From positions 2,208,501-2,272,500 of the forward strand of contig JAREIK010000343.1 of assembly GCA_029783825.1 (NCBI GenBank): DNA of 64,000 nt. The letters run 5' to 3'. The stretch is from Sapria himalayana. Its lineage: Eukaryota > Streptophyta > Magnoliopsida > Malpighiales > Rafflesiaceae. This document shows positions 23,095 through 35,930 of the stretch, one piece after another. Under the pieces are notes generated by a model. It saw nothing but the letters and a program-made list of their open reading frames with translations, was not told the DNA's origin and searched no databases. The translations under genes and the position numbers were made by a program. Numbering within the stretch: position 1 is the first letter of the stretch; every line of letters starts with the position of its first letter.

Positions 23095-24669
23095 CCTAGA
23101 AAAATCCAATTGGGATATGAGTAAGATGAAGCATATTTTGAAAATCTATTATTTTAATACATTTTTTTTAAATTGAACTGATCATTGGAAATCTATATAG
23201 CAAATATTCATTAAATATGTTCGTAAATTTTTTGTATCATAAAAAAATAAATTTTTTTCCCAATCAAAATCTACAGATAGCATTTAAATTTATTGGATAT
23301 GTTCGAGTTGGATAAATTGGCCTTATTTTTTTGTTTTTTTGAAAAATGTTGTGTACGACAAACCACCAACATAGGATTTTGATTCATGTGTGGTGTTGTG
23401 CATTTTTGAAAAATAAAAATATATTAAAAATTTAAAATTTTGTGAAAATGAGAATATTAATGTTTTCACAAAGAGGGCACGTAGGGTGTCCTATTGGATG
23501 AGAGAGTGTCCCATTTAGTTTAAGAAAGAAAAAAAAATGTACGAGGTTGTGTATTTTTTTGCTTGTGGGCTGTTATTTTATTTTTTTAGTTACAAACTTA
23601 CAAGTTACATAAGTCTCATTAGAGTGTTGCATTTTTGTCTCCCTATTCTCGTGCATGCATTTGTTGGCCAGTAACATAGCTAAAATAAATGTTTCATCAT
23701 TTTATTTTCTTCTTCCATTCCAATATGCTTCCGTTTTGGCATTGTGAGTTACATAAGGAAAGGAGAATTGCATTTTATTTGTTGGTATTATTAGTTACAG
23801 CAATTAAGAGGCTACATAATTCTTCTATCTCCTCTTCACGTTGGTTTTAACCTTATAATTTATTTATATATTTATATTTAGATTTCAATATGTGTGTAAT
23901 ATGTGTATTGATGGGTAATTTAATTTTTGTATATTATGTGCGCAGCTTACATATATAATCATAATTTTATTTATAATTCATTGTGAATTTTGTAGATATG
24001 ATGTTGTTTGTTGTTGCTTGTATATAGGATTAAGTGTTATGAGGAATTAGAGAGTAGAGAATATTTGAAGATTCGAAAAGTTGATGATATAATCACCTCT
24101 TCAATCCAGCAATAGAGATGCAACTATGTTGGTGATTCCAAATAGTATTTAGTAATGACTCCTTACCCTAATAGAATATAAGGTAGTTGTCACTTGTCAC
24201 TATTAAGCATTTTATATTGAAGGTTACCTCTTAATTGTCCCATCACTAAATTACCATCGAGATAATAATTCATCTATGCTTAAGAATCATTCACAATCTC
24301 ATATCTTTTAGGTAATTTTGTTAACTTTTATTTATGGTTGTTTCATATTCATACTCTTATTTTTCATCCTCGGAGGTCATTAAAACCAAAGATTAATATG
24401 GCTTATATGAGTGTTTTTACTTTTAGCTTTTTAAGCATTATACTCACACAATTAACATATGTTTCCCTCAAAGTTTATTAGTGGGAATCATATAAGTAAA
24501 AGTAACATGAGACTAGAATTGTATGTCCTGAGGATTTCTGATCATTGTCCTTCTAAATGACGATGTGACAAATACACTAAATGTGAACCGTTATAGAACA
24601 TTTTATATAATATCTATTTCAATTAAGAACTAGTTCTTTTAAGAATTGTATAGTGGATTGATATTTGCA
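23095..24669. other. AT-rich intergenic sequence, nothing recognised
   Basis: Small imperfect repeats of 'gtgtcctattggatgagagagtgtccca' type occur near 23470-23520. No gene was recognised on either strand. Confidence 0.45.
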
Positions 24670-27343
24670 TAGAGGTGTCAAGTATGCTGGGTGGCCTGGG
24701 CACGACATAAGGCATGACCTAATTGAGTCATGCCTAGCTTGATACGATAGGGTCTAAAATTGTGCATGGACTTGGGTTGTACTAGCCTGAGGCATGGCTC
24801 ATGCCATGTTATGCTAGAGGTTGTAGTGCTTTATGCGATCCACTTGGTCCAAGCTCACCCTACATGATGCCATTTTAAAAAAATCATAATTTATTTTTCT
24901 TAAAAAATCTACCACACACGTGTGGTGGGTGTTTTAATGAAACCCACCACATGTACATGCAATAGGCACCATGTGGCTAGCCCTACAGGCACTTGCCACC
25001 AAGCATGGCCCATGCCCCCTAGCCCAATAGTCTTATGGCTGTCTGGCACAACCCAATGTTCCAATGGTTACTTAACCAAAAAAAAAATTAAATATTCAAT
25101 TTTCTTTTAATCATGGCCTTTATAATTTTTTTTTCAATGGCTAGGGTAGAAATCCAATTACTATCGGGTCTCTACCCAATTTAATTTTCAAAAAAATAAA
25201 TACATAAATAAATAAATAAATATATATATATATATATATAGATTATGAGTCTGAAGATTTTCATTCTAATTTTTATTCTCATTCTCAGCTCTTTCGCCTC
25301 TTTCCTCACTGCTACTCTCATCACTCCTGCTCCTCTATTCATCCCCTCTTTAGTGTTTAAACTCTTAAGGCGTTAAGTTTAATAGTTTAAACTCTAGGGC
25401 GTAAAGTTTAAAAATTTAAACATTAGAATCTTTTTATAAAGCTTAAAGAAATAGAAAGTATGAGTTTCCCTTGGTATTATATTACATTTTGTTGCAGGGT
25501 TCGAGATGTGACTTTATTTCTCTCCTCTCCAAAATGTGGTTTTTTTTTGTTTTTTAAAATATACATAAATTATTTAAAAAATAAACTAAAAAATGTCTAA
25601 TAATGAGTATAATGATAACTACATGTGGGACTCCAAGGTCGAAACTATATTTTCTCTCAGGGCCTCGACCCAAATTCAAATACCTAAAAAAACAAAAAAA
25701 CTAGAAGAACATCTATAGGTTAGACTCACTTTAACATAATAAAAAATAAAAATGATAGGGATGTCAATAAAGGATCATTACAATGTAAGTATTATAGAAT
25801 ATATATATATATATATATATGTATATGTATGAGCGCATGTGGGACTCGGCACCTAAAGAGGGATACCAATAAAAATAAAAAAAAATATGGTACTTTATAT
25901 CCCATGTAAAATTAACTATGTATGAGCAGTGGAGTCTTTAAAGTTGGATATAGTTCAACTTCTTTTACCCCCTTCATATATCATAATAATTTATGGAGGG
26001 ATAACATAACCAAACTAATTATCATTATTAGTCTTCTAATTAGATTTTCAGAGAATGTTAGGGTTGTCGGTATCATGTAAATCTACTTTCAAATTACTAA
26101 TCATAAGATTGCTAGGTCCATATGTTAGAATGACATAATTAAAATTATAAGTTAGAAAAATCAATAATAATTAATGAATTTAGGCAATATGGTGAAGTAG
26201 TATTCAGGATATCTGATATCTAAACTAGTTTAGATGATGCATCTTTTGTATGTCTTACCACCCACTATGTAGATTCTACATGGAAACTTAATACAAAGAT
26301 TTTAGGATTTTCCGAGATTTTTCATCTTCATGATGGACCTACCATATATGAGTGCATTATAAAAATGTTTAAATATTATTATATTCAAAATAAAATATTC
26401 AGTATCACATTTGATAATGCATCTAATAATAGAATAGTTATTAATATGTTTGTTATGACCATTAAAGATAAACCATTAAGTGAGATTTTTCAAAAAAGAT
26501 TCATGTATCACATTATTAACGAGATAGTACAAGCAAAGATAAAGGTTATTTCTCCCATATTAAAAAAAATAAAAACTTACTAAAATATATTAGGATGCCT
26601 AGCAGACAATAAAAGTTTGGTAGTCTCTATTTATCTATGGGTCAAAAGAAAAAAAATTCCAAATGAATGTGAGACACTTTTGGAATCATACTTACATGAT
26701 GTTAGAGTCATGTGCTAGATACGAACATGTGATATCCAACTATGTCAAATGTAAGAGTGATGAACTTATTATTGATGACTATGACTAAGATACATGAATT
26801 TTTTTTATGAAATTCCTAAATATTTTTTATGATACAACAAATATGTATTATTCTGTGTACACTCCCACTACTTTCATTACACTCGTGTGTGTGTGTGTGT
26901 GATGTTAGTAGCATGTTTAGCAAGTTTAGAGATGACCCTATATTTAGTGTCATGTCTGTTGAGATGGAAACCAATTATTTAAAGTACCTGTCCACCATTC
27001 CATTTATTTATTGCATGGCTGCCTATATTGATCCTAGGGTTATGATGGAAGGAGTAGAGAACATGTTAACATACATATCCACGTGCATGAACCAGAAACA
27101 TCAACATGAAGGATTTATTCATGAGAAATTGACTGAGTTATTTAAATACTATAATACTAGTTATAGTAATTGTTATAGCTAGAGTCTGAGTACTTACATG
27201 GACATCATATTCCGAGATGATGACTTTTCCATTCAACAAGCAAACATGTTGTGTGGGTCACCTCAATTTTGAGGCAAAGTGACATGGTTCAACACCAAAA
27301 AAAAAGGTGTTGCCAGCCCAACATGACTTATTTATTACCTCTA
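24670..27343 (+). pseudogene. Strongly decayed hAT element with transposase remains
   Basis: It starts TAGAGGTGTCAAG at 24670 and ends TTATTACCTCTA at 27343. Transposase pieces on the plus strand keep family order: a decayed N-terminal part near 26040-26340 and 'KIFSITFDNASNN' with 'MYHIINEIVQAK' in 26365-26583. Next come 'KSDELIIDDYD' near 26750 and 'MFSKFRDDPIFS...VEMETNYLKYLSTIPFIYCMAAYIDPR' within 26900-27060. Last are 'ISTCMN' and 'KLTELFKYYNTS' to 27182. The catalytic C-terminus is missing or unreadable. No matching 8-bp target duplication was seen, so this is the oldest copy in the window by appearance. Confidence 0.75.
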
Positions 27344-28658
27344 AATTAATCCATTGTTGATTTAATAAAACCCCATCAAACTTAAGTCTTTTATTACATT
27401 TCAAATTATCCTCATCCACTTTCTATTGATTAGTTTCCTAATTTAGTACATTAATTTAATAAAATAGTTCTGAAATCTCAAGTCTCACTCTAATTTAAGG
27501 TTTATTAAAAGAATTCAACTATAACATAATATGTATTTTATGAGGAACATGCAGATCTCCAAAATGTGTCACAAGTTATTCTAAGCTCTTAATAGTTTTC
27601 TTTGTAGCAATTTCTTCATCTGGCATCATTGAGTCACTCATTAGCTACTATTACTAAACTACTCTAAAAATCATTCTTAGCCATCTTGAAGATTATGAAA
27701 AATAAAAATGATAGAATTGAAATATGATTTTTATTTAATGAAAAAAAATGTTGCTAAACCCTGAGAACTATGAATTGTCTTCCACTAAGTGAATGATTTA
27801 TAGTCATCAATCTGAGTTCCTCTTCATTTTCATTGTTAATTCAATAAAATGGAAGTCAGCTTCATACATGCCTTATGCTAGTACATTTTACTTACAAATA
27901 TACGTACACTATATTTACTTACAAATATATATTTCTTCTCAAATTGGATATGAACTATACTCTAAAACAAACACCTTACTCATTACAAGTTCTTTCTTCT
28001 ACTAAAAGTTTGCTACCATCTTACTCCTATACATACATTTTCTTTTATATTTTTCATTTGTTCTCTACCAAATATTTAAAATGGTTATATGCTAATAAGG
28101 GTATAATATGATGTTAATTTTATTTTATGATTTTTTTAAAAAAGTAACATTTTTTGAAATGTACTTTTTTGTGCATTATTCACATTTTAAAAGTCACATG
28201 TATATCTATGTATTCTTATATATAAATGCAACAAGATTAAACATGCTTACATACAGACACACACACATACACATCCACTCACACATATTGATAAGCAAGT
28301 AATTTTCACTACATCAAAATTAGCACACCTAATGACACAACCCACTCTGGATTATTTATAAGCTATATAAATAAGTTCACTTTTATCTTGAACATCAGAC
28401 AATTGCATCAGAAGTTGAGTGTGTGTGTGTTTGTTTGTTTGTATGCATGTGCATGGGGGTGTGTATACAAGCATTTTTACATTATGAAAATGATTGTAAT
28501 TCCATAATCCCACATTTGTATGAATTTTAAACAAACTAAAATTAAGAATATTCTTTTTTTTTTCCTTAAAATCTAAATAAATGAGCATCATTTTTCAAAA
28601 AAAAATCTAATTTAAAATGTTGATAAAATCTTAAGACACACATTATAACCTCATCAAC
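27344..28658. other. AT-rich sequence with short CA/TG runs, no gene recognised
   Basis: TG- and CA-rich patches occur near 28255-28290 and 28420-28465. Short open frames here are low-complexity. Confidence 0.45.
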
Positions 28659-28943
28659 CATGCAAACATACACACATAAACTATCTCAAACAAAATAATC
28701 CTCCCGTGTGACTACACAAAACTTGCTTTGTGAACTAACCAATGACTCAATCTCTTACACACATACAAACACAGATAACCACAACCACAAACAAATATAC
28801 TCCATGCAAACATACACACATACACTCCCTCAAACAAAATAATCCTCCTATGTAACTACACAAAACTTGCTATGTGAACTAACCAATGACTAAATCTTTT
28901 ATACACACACACACATAGACACAAACACAAACAACCACAAACA
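28659..28943. repeat. Two-copy tandem duplication, unit about 143 bp
   Basis: CCATGCAAACATACACACAT begins at 28659 and again at 28802. Both units continue with 'tcaaacaaaataatcctcc', 'acaaaacttgct' and 'gaactaaccaatgact'. The hAT element at 28952 inserted just after the second unit. Confidence 0.85.
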
Positions 28944-31900
28944 AAGATAGCTAGAGGTGTCAAACGGGCCGGCCCAGCACGGCACGGCCCGTTTTTCACG
29001 TGCCCTGCCGTGCAACCGTGCCGTGCCCGTTTTTTTAAGTCGGGCACGGCACGGCCAGTTGGCACGGCGAGGCCGTGCCCTGCCGTGCCCGGCCCGCTCG
29101 GCCAAGCAGTAAGCACGGGCACGGGCACACGGCCCGTGCTTGGCACTGCCGCAGTAGCCATGGCCCATGACCCATGTCCACTTGGACCGCTTGGTCTTGG
29201 TGCCTCTGCCTCTGCGCCTGCGGCTCTGCCTTGGCAGATTACAAAAAATTTTTTTTTTTTTTTTTTTTTAGTTTCTGTTTATCATTATTTAAGTTTATGT
29301 TATTATGTAAAAAAAAAATTAAAATTTTTTGTAACTAATATTACATTTAAAATTAAATGTAATTATGAAAAAAAAAATTAGGAAATTTATTTATTTTTTT
29401 CACTTAAGTTTAGTAAATTTTAATATTATAATGTATTATTATTAATTAAATATTAAGATTTAAAGTTAATAAATTTTAAAATAATATTTAAATCTTAAAA
29501 TAATAAAAAAATACATTAATTTAGTAAAAATTTTAATTAAAAAAAATTTAAACTACGCAAATAAAAATTACCATTCATGCTTTTGAAACCAAAACTCCGA
29601 AAAAAAAAGTATAAGTTTCAACTTCTACACAACGTATAATACAAAGACCAAAGTATAAACAAAGCGTATAAATAAAAATAATTACAAAATATCGAAAAAA
29701 AGAGCAGATGAGCATCAATCGTCAAGCGGCATAAAATGAGAATCATCAGCCGCAACATCAAGATCAGTATCATATGGGTCATCGTCATCATCATCGGCAA
29801 TCAGCTCCTCCGCCATCGTAGTGGATGTGGATGCGACTGCAGTGTCTGTCACAGTCCCAGCTTCAGCACGATCACTGATGCTAAATCTCGAATCCTCCCA
29901 ATCCTTCAAACATGCCAAGGCCTCAACCATATCTGGACGTAATCTCGATCTCCTATCCGAAATCACGTTCACTGCAACAGAAAAAGCAGACTCCGATGCT
30001 ACGCTCGACACCGGAGGAGTCAGTAGATCCCGTGCCATCCTAGATAGCACGGGATAGGCGGACTCATATGATTTCCACCACTGTAATAAATCAAGATTCT
30101 TATTGTCAGATGGTGATAGGATTGAGCAGTAATCGGTATCTAAGTACCGAGACAGCTCGCTCCTATGTGAAGGTCCACCCATACGTTTCCCCCTCGCTAG
30201 GTTAATGGAATATGGGTCATCTCCGAACAAGGTATCAGAGTCCGTACTCACAGTCTCAACACCACGACCACCACCACCATACCTAGTATCGTAGTATGTG
30301 AACAAGTCTGTCAACTTCTCGTAAATGAACCCTTGAGGTGGCTCTTCCAGGTTCATGCACGAGGAAATGAAAGTCAGGGTGTTTTCAACCCCTTCCACCT
30401 TAGCCCTAGGGTCCATGCATGCTGCGAGGCAATAAAGAAATGGAATGGTGGACCAGTACTTCAGGTACTTGGTCTCCATCTCTGCAACCATAAGGCTGAG
30501 CATCGGGTCCGCTCGATACATCCTAAACATGCTACTAATGTTGCATATGCAACGGAGTGCAATGCAAGTGGTGGGCGTATAAACCGACGAACACATGTTC
30601 GTCGTGTCATAAAATATCTTCAGGAATTTCATAAATGAAATTTTTGAAGCCCAGTCAGTGTCGTCAATAATAAGTTCGCCACTCTTACTATTGACGTAGG
30701 CGGATATCACGTGTTCGTATCCAACACATGATTCCAACATCAGGTACGTGTAATTCCAACGATGTCTCACATCAGATTGGAATTTCTTCTTCTTAAGATT
30801 CGCAGACAAACAGAGATTATCAAACTCTTGTAGTCTGCGAGGAGTGCGAATATACTTGAGTGCATTGCATATATTTTCCAACGCGGGGGAACACACCTTC
30901 ATACCCGCTTGAACTATAAGGTTAATAACATGACACATACATCTGACATGAAATATCTCTCCTAAAGGTGCGTCTCTAATATTCCTAACAAACATATTGA
31001 TCGCTACTCCATTATTCGCAGCATTATCGAAAGTGACACTAAAAATTTTATTTTGAATTTTATATTCCCTAAATATTTTCATCATACAGTCAAAAATGGC
31101 CGGGCCATCATGAGGATGAAGAATCTCAGTGAATCCTAATATTTTTTTATTTATTGTCCAGTTTGAATCGACATAATGACTCGTGATACATGCATAAGAA
31201 GAATCATCGTGACATGTCCATATATCGGACGTCACGGACACCACTCCACTAAATGCCAAAAATTCATTAATTATTTTTTGTTTTTCTAACTTATATATCT
31301 TTAGTATGTCACTCCTAGATGTGGACCTAGGAATCCTACGATAAGATGGCTGAAAATAAGTCTGCATGATGCGGACTACCCTCGGATCTTCCGAAAATCT
31401 GATCGGAAGACCCATCAATGTAGTGCCAAGTTGGGTTTGCCTAGGATCTAACGGTCCATGTTTTTTGGAGCATATTTCAGAATGCCTCTTTAGGTGCCCA
31501 GTCCCACATGTACTCTTGCATGTTAAAAGTCGCATACAATATTTGCACTGTACCATTTCATGTTCCTCACCCCTAACATCTAATTGTGTTATGATTTTAA
31601 AATGTGTCCAAACTACAGAAGTCCTCCTAGTTTTTAGTTTTTTAGAACTTTGGGCTGACATGACAGGAGAAACCAAAGTTTCAGGAGCCACGGACGATTG
31701 TGTAACACTAACATTTTCATTTTCCAAATTTAAATATGTGTTAGGTGAATTCGTCATTTTTTTTTTCGTACGTTTTTCTAGAGAGAGAAGATTTAGAGAG
31801 AGAAAATAAAACAAAAAGTAAATTATATTACCCGGTAAAAGCAAAGAGGTCTCTCACGTGAAAGATGCACCGAAGCCCGCAGGAAGCTTTGAAGTTCAAA

Positions 31901-32623
31901 ACTCAAGTTGAGTTTCACGAAAATTCAAGCCGAAATCAATAAAACGAGGGCCGAACGAGAAAAGCACGGTTTATGTGAGAGAGAGAAAAAATTGAGAGGA
32001 TTAATGTTTTTGAAAAACATAAATTCTATAGGGAGGGGGTAGATTATATAGCCTAAAAAAAGTTTTTTTTTAAAAAAAAAATTATTTTTTTATTATTTTT
32101 TTGAATTTTTTTATTATATTTAATGGGTAGAATCACGAGGACCGTCGGATTTTGTCCCCTAGCCGTTGGCGTCGAATCCAACGGCTGAAAATCGATCTAA
32201 GTTTGAAAAATTTTTTTTTTCCCGTTATATTTTTCGTTTTTCTTGGTTTTCGGCGGAAAAGACCGCGGGTCGGGTCTGTTTGGACCCGACCCGCGGTCTT
32301 TTTTCCGGGGGGGCCCTGGTGGTTCGACGTTCGAGTGATCCGTGAGTCCGTGACCGAGTCACGGTCTGAAGAGTCACGAGGTCACGCCACGGCACGCGTG
32401 GCACTGGCGGCGTGCCACGCGTGCCTGCGGGACCAGCACGGGATGGACCCGTGCCGGCGTGCCGGGCCAGGCACGGCACGGCTCGTGCCTTGCTTCGCCC
32501 GGGCACGGCACGGGCCCGGGCACGGTTTTTTAACGTGCCGCGCCGGCCCAGGCACGGCCGAACCGTGCCGTGCCTCGTGCCGGGCCGGGCCGGCCCGGCC
32601 CGTTTGACACCTCTAAAAGATAC
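28943..32623 (-). mobile_element. Best-preserved autonomous-type hAT element (3,664 bp)
   Basis: The element runs 28952-32615, with termini TAGAGGTGTCAAACGGGCC and GGCCCGTTTGACACCTCTA as perfect inverted repeats. The right flank AAAGATAC (32616-32623) corresponds to the left flank AAAGATAGC (28943-28951) with one extra G, so an 8-bp target duplication with a later insertion is likely. GC-rich subterminal regions (28960-29130 and 32370-32600) are dense in GGCACGG/CCGTGCC words, probably the transposase-binding arrays of hAT elements. It carries one transposase gene on the minus strand and lies about 500 bp beyond the S8 pseudogene's 3' end. Confidence 0.9.
29715..31757 (-). CDS. hAT transposase, BED finger and hAT dimerisation domain, 680 aa
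   Basis: The protein cuts and rejoins its own element in the nucleus. Residues 48-96 form a BED zinc finger: W50, then C71-x2-C74 and H88-x3-H92. The RNase H-like core follows. Candidate catalytic residues are D178 (VTSDIWT), D244 (VTFDNAANN) and E589 (SVASES). C273-x2-H276 (CMCH) stands after the second Asp, as usual in hAT. Residues about 555-620 are the C-terminal dimerisation region (DLLQWWKSYES...LTPPVSS...SDRRSRLRPDMVEALACLKDW). An acidic tail (DDDDDD) follows. The start MTNSPN is preferred over an in-frame Met 29 codons upstream because the equivalent start occurs at 57768 and the extra residues are UTR-like. Compared with the 57.8-kb copy, 31 residues after GT112 are absent without a frameshift, so activity is uncertain. 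Confidence 0.9.
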   Translation of the reverse strand: MTNSPNTYLNLENENVSVTQSSVAPETLVSPVMSAQSSKKLKTRRTSVVWTHFKIITQLDVRGEEHEMVQCKYCMRLLTCKSTCGTGHLKRHSEICSKKHGPLDPRQTQLGTTLMGLPIRFSEDPRVVRIMQTYFQPSYRRIPRSTSRSDILKIYKLEKQKIINEFLAFSGVVSVTSDIWTCHDDSSYACITSHYVDSNWTINKKILGFTEILHPHDGPAIFDCMMKIFREYKIQNKIFSVTFDNAANNGVAINMFVRNIRDAPLGEIFHVRCMCHVINLIVQAGMKVCSPALENICNALKYIRTPRRLQEFDNLCLSANLKKKKFQSDVRHRWNYTYLMLESCVGYEHVISAYVNSKSGELIIDDTDWASKISFMKFLKIFYDTTNMCSSVYTPTTCIALRCICNISSMFRMYRADPMLSLMVAEMETKYLKYWSTIPFLYCLAACMDPRAKVEGVENTLTFISSCMNLEEPPQGFIYEKLTDLFTYYDTRYGGGGRGVETVSTDSDTLFGDDPYSINLARGKRMGGPSHRSELSRYLDTDYCSILSPSDNKNLDLLQWWKSYESAYPVLSRMARDLLTPPVSSVASESAFSVAVNVISDRRSRLRPDMVEALACLKDWEDSRFSISDRAEAGTVTDTAVASTSTTMAEELIADDDDDDPYDTDLDVAADDSHFMPLDD

Positions 32624-32635
32624 TCATTCATAAAC

Positions 32636-32765
32636 TCAAACACACAGACATGCACGGGCACGAAAACATGCACAGGCATAGGCACAGACACAGACACAAG
32701 CACAGACACAGGCACAGGCACAGTCACAGGCACACAAACATACACAGACACATGCACAAATATAA
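32636..32765. repeat. CACAGG/CACAGA short tandem array
   Basis: Hexamer-like units CACAGG, CACAGA and CACAAG follow one another for about 110 bases. Frames through it (Thr/Gly/Asp or His/Arg rich) are artefacts. Confidence 0.85.
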
Positions 32766-33121
32766 ATATACACAAACACATGCAACACACATTAAATATT
32801 CATACATATATATAGGCAAAAACAATACAGTTTCTATTGCATCTGTTTAATGTAGTGTAGATTAATTACTTTTCAATTTGTGTGTGTGTGTATGTGTGTG
32901 CATATGGGTGACTTTATATAAGCATGTTCGATCTTGTAACATATATCTGCATTGCTGGCCAACATACAAACACAATCAATGCACAAAAGCAGTGTAGTAG
33001 ACAATAACTATGAATCAAAAATTATTCATACCATTCACATTTCATCACGTGACAGAACAAAAACTAACATGTTAAACAAAAAAGAAATGTTGGCAGCCAC
33101 CAAAAGTGATTAAGTGCTACA
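32766..33121. other. 3' flank of the S8 pseudogene
   Basis: AT-rich sequence with a (TG)n patch near 32880-32900. It should contain the former 3' UTR; no signal was chosen. Confidence 0.45.
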
Positions 33122-34071
<950 letters not shown>

Positions 34072-34974
34072 CTATTCAAGCAGATCAAGATACGGAATCA
34101 ATATCGAAAATAGCAATAGAAATGAAGAATAACAAAGAACATAACCATTTATGCGTGGTTGAAGCTTTCAGATCGATAGGCACAACAAACTTAATCTAGT
34201 CTGTCTTCAACAGAGTTAGCACGTCAGAAATTAGTATTTACATTTAGCAGTTATATGTAAGTATATACATAGCATTATATATAGAGTCTAAACATAAATA
34301 GTATATACATGCATATATTGGTACATGAGTGTTCACCTACAATACAGACAAAGATCATAATTGATTACTTAGATTTTAGAAAGCCAAGATATTAAACTTG
34401 GGATCATCATATTTATATGATTTATTATTCTCACCTTCAATAACCAAGGAAAAATGATGAAGTAATATACTTATCAAATAATTATTTCGAAATGTTACTA
34501 GTAATTCGAAATTAACCATGATAAATATTATAACATTGAACATTTATGAAAATAAAATAGAATTTGATTAGAGCGCATATTGGGCTATTGGCTACACACA
34601 CACACACACACACAGGATCTTCAATCAAATAAACCTACTATGAACAATTTTTCATCAGTAAAAAAAAAAAAAGCAGCTAGCTATCAGATAGAAGATATTA
34701 GAATGTACTTCTTAGTTATTTTATTTGGCACAAGAAAGCCCAAAAATTGAAATTAATGCAACCCATAACAGTCTAAACCTCAGTTTTGGGTTGCATTGAG
34801 ACACTTCCTGATTAAATCCTTAGCAATAGCCATTGACATAGCTCACAACAAGCATAAACACCTAGTTTGTGATGAACATATATAACAACACAATATTTGT
34901 GTAGTAAAGAACAAGCGACTCAAACAAAACCCCTTCAAGCCTGCATCAAAGAACAAGCAATAGCCATTGACATA
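34072..34974 (-). other. 5' region of the S8 pseudogene
   Basis: This is probably the first intron plus part of the leader. A (CA)n run lies at about 34593-34614. The block 34790-34960 is conserved with 21830-22010, suggesting both derive from the same ancestral 5' region. It ends at about 34975, where a copia LTR begins, so the copy is separated from its promoter. Confidence 0.45.
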
Positions 34975-35930
34975 TGTCCTAAGTGCTACTCATTATCCTT
35001 TCCAACATGAACAAAGTTTTTATTCTATGTATTTTTTCTTATTGTATGTAATAAGCTTCTTCTATTAGATCTCTTCTAGTGCATGTGTGCTTCTTCTATG
35101 TGAGTTATGTCTGTGTTTAACCCACTCTTACTATTCATCATCATCATCATCAAGAAGCTAATATTTGAGATGATGTATTTATAGTATTTATAAAATATTG
35201 ACCTGTTGTATTCTAGAATTTTGATTATCACAATTACTAATACTTGGTATTAGATATCATCTATGGTATCTTTTAATAACATTTGGTATCAAAGCAAGGT
35301 TCAATATGTAAATGTTAGCGTGACAAGTTTGACATATGGGATTGAGCTTGTAAAATTAATTGGGAATAGTTTTGAATTATGCAAGTTAAATGAAGAAAGA
35401 TTTGCTTGTTGATGGGGATTAGTAGTCCATGATAAAAGATCCAAAGTTAATAGTAAGTGATTAAAAATTAAAGAGTTCATTTGTGGATATTATCAAATGG
35501 GACAAGATAAAAAAAAGAGTGCGAGGAACAAACTCGAGAGAGGAAAAAATGGAAAGGAGAGATTAGAATTAGAGCAAAATGAGCATGCCCACGCAAATTT
35601 AGGAGAGAAGGGGAGACGAGTCGAATTGGGGTTAGGTTCTTATCCTTGACTCATGCTGATTTATGTAGAGATTTAATTGTGTGGTGGATGGGGCATAAAA
35701 ATAAAATTAGCAAGAATTTGAAGTGCAATAAAAATAAAATAACTTTTGTTTTGGTTGGCTAATGTGATACTATGGATTTTGTCTAATTCAAAGAGATGTA
35801 TTTTGAATATTGATCGAGGTAATTGTATTCAATGGAAGTAGTGGATAAGCATGATAAAGCAACACATCATTGGGTTTAATTATCTTTTCATTGCATGTGA
35901 GATTATTCAATCTTGCGACAAGTAACATCT
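34975..35930 (+). mobile_element. Copia LTR, primer-binding site and partial internal region
   Basis: The LTR-like sequence ends 'AATAACA' at 35280 and is followed by TTTGGTATCAAAGCAAGG, an initiator-tRNA-Met primer site. About 200 bases further on, 'atcaaatgggacaagat' matches the gag start of the copy at 2.6 kb. The sequence then jumps to the segment equivalent to 1290-880. No gag or pol body remains. The LTR body matches 2886-3220 in reverse. The 5' limit is set by the end of S8-related sequence. Confidence 0.6.

Noticed and set aside
29736..31809. Open frames on the plus strand opposite the hAT transposase (for example 30333-30638 and 31366-31809)
   Set aside because: They mirror the coding strand in every copy of the element, and equivalents appear opposite the 58-60 kb copy. 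No domain is recognised; they are antisense shadows.
34790..34960. Conserved block beside S8 read as a snoRNA host intron
   Set aside because: It is conserved with 21830-22010, but I could not place paired C and D boxes or an H/ACA fold, so no RNA gene is claimed.
35281..35300. tRNA-Met-like sequence
   Set aside because: Only the 3' acceptor complement is present, right after an LTR; it is a primer-binding site, not a tRNA gene.
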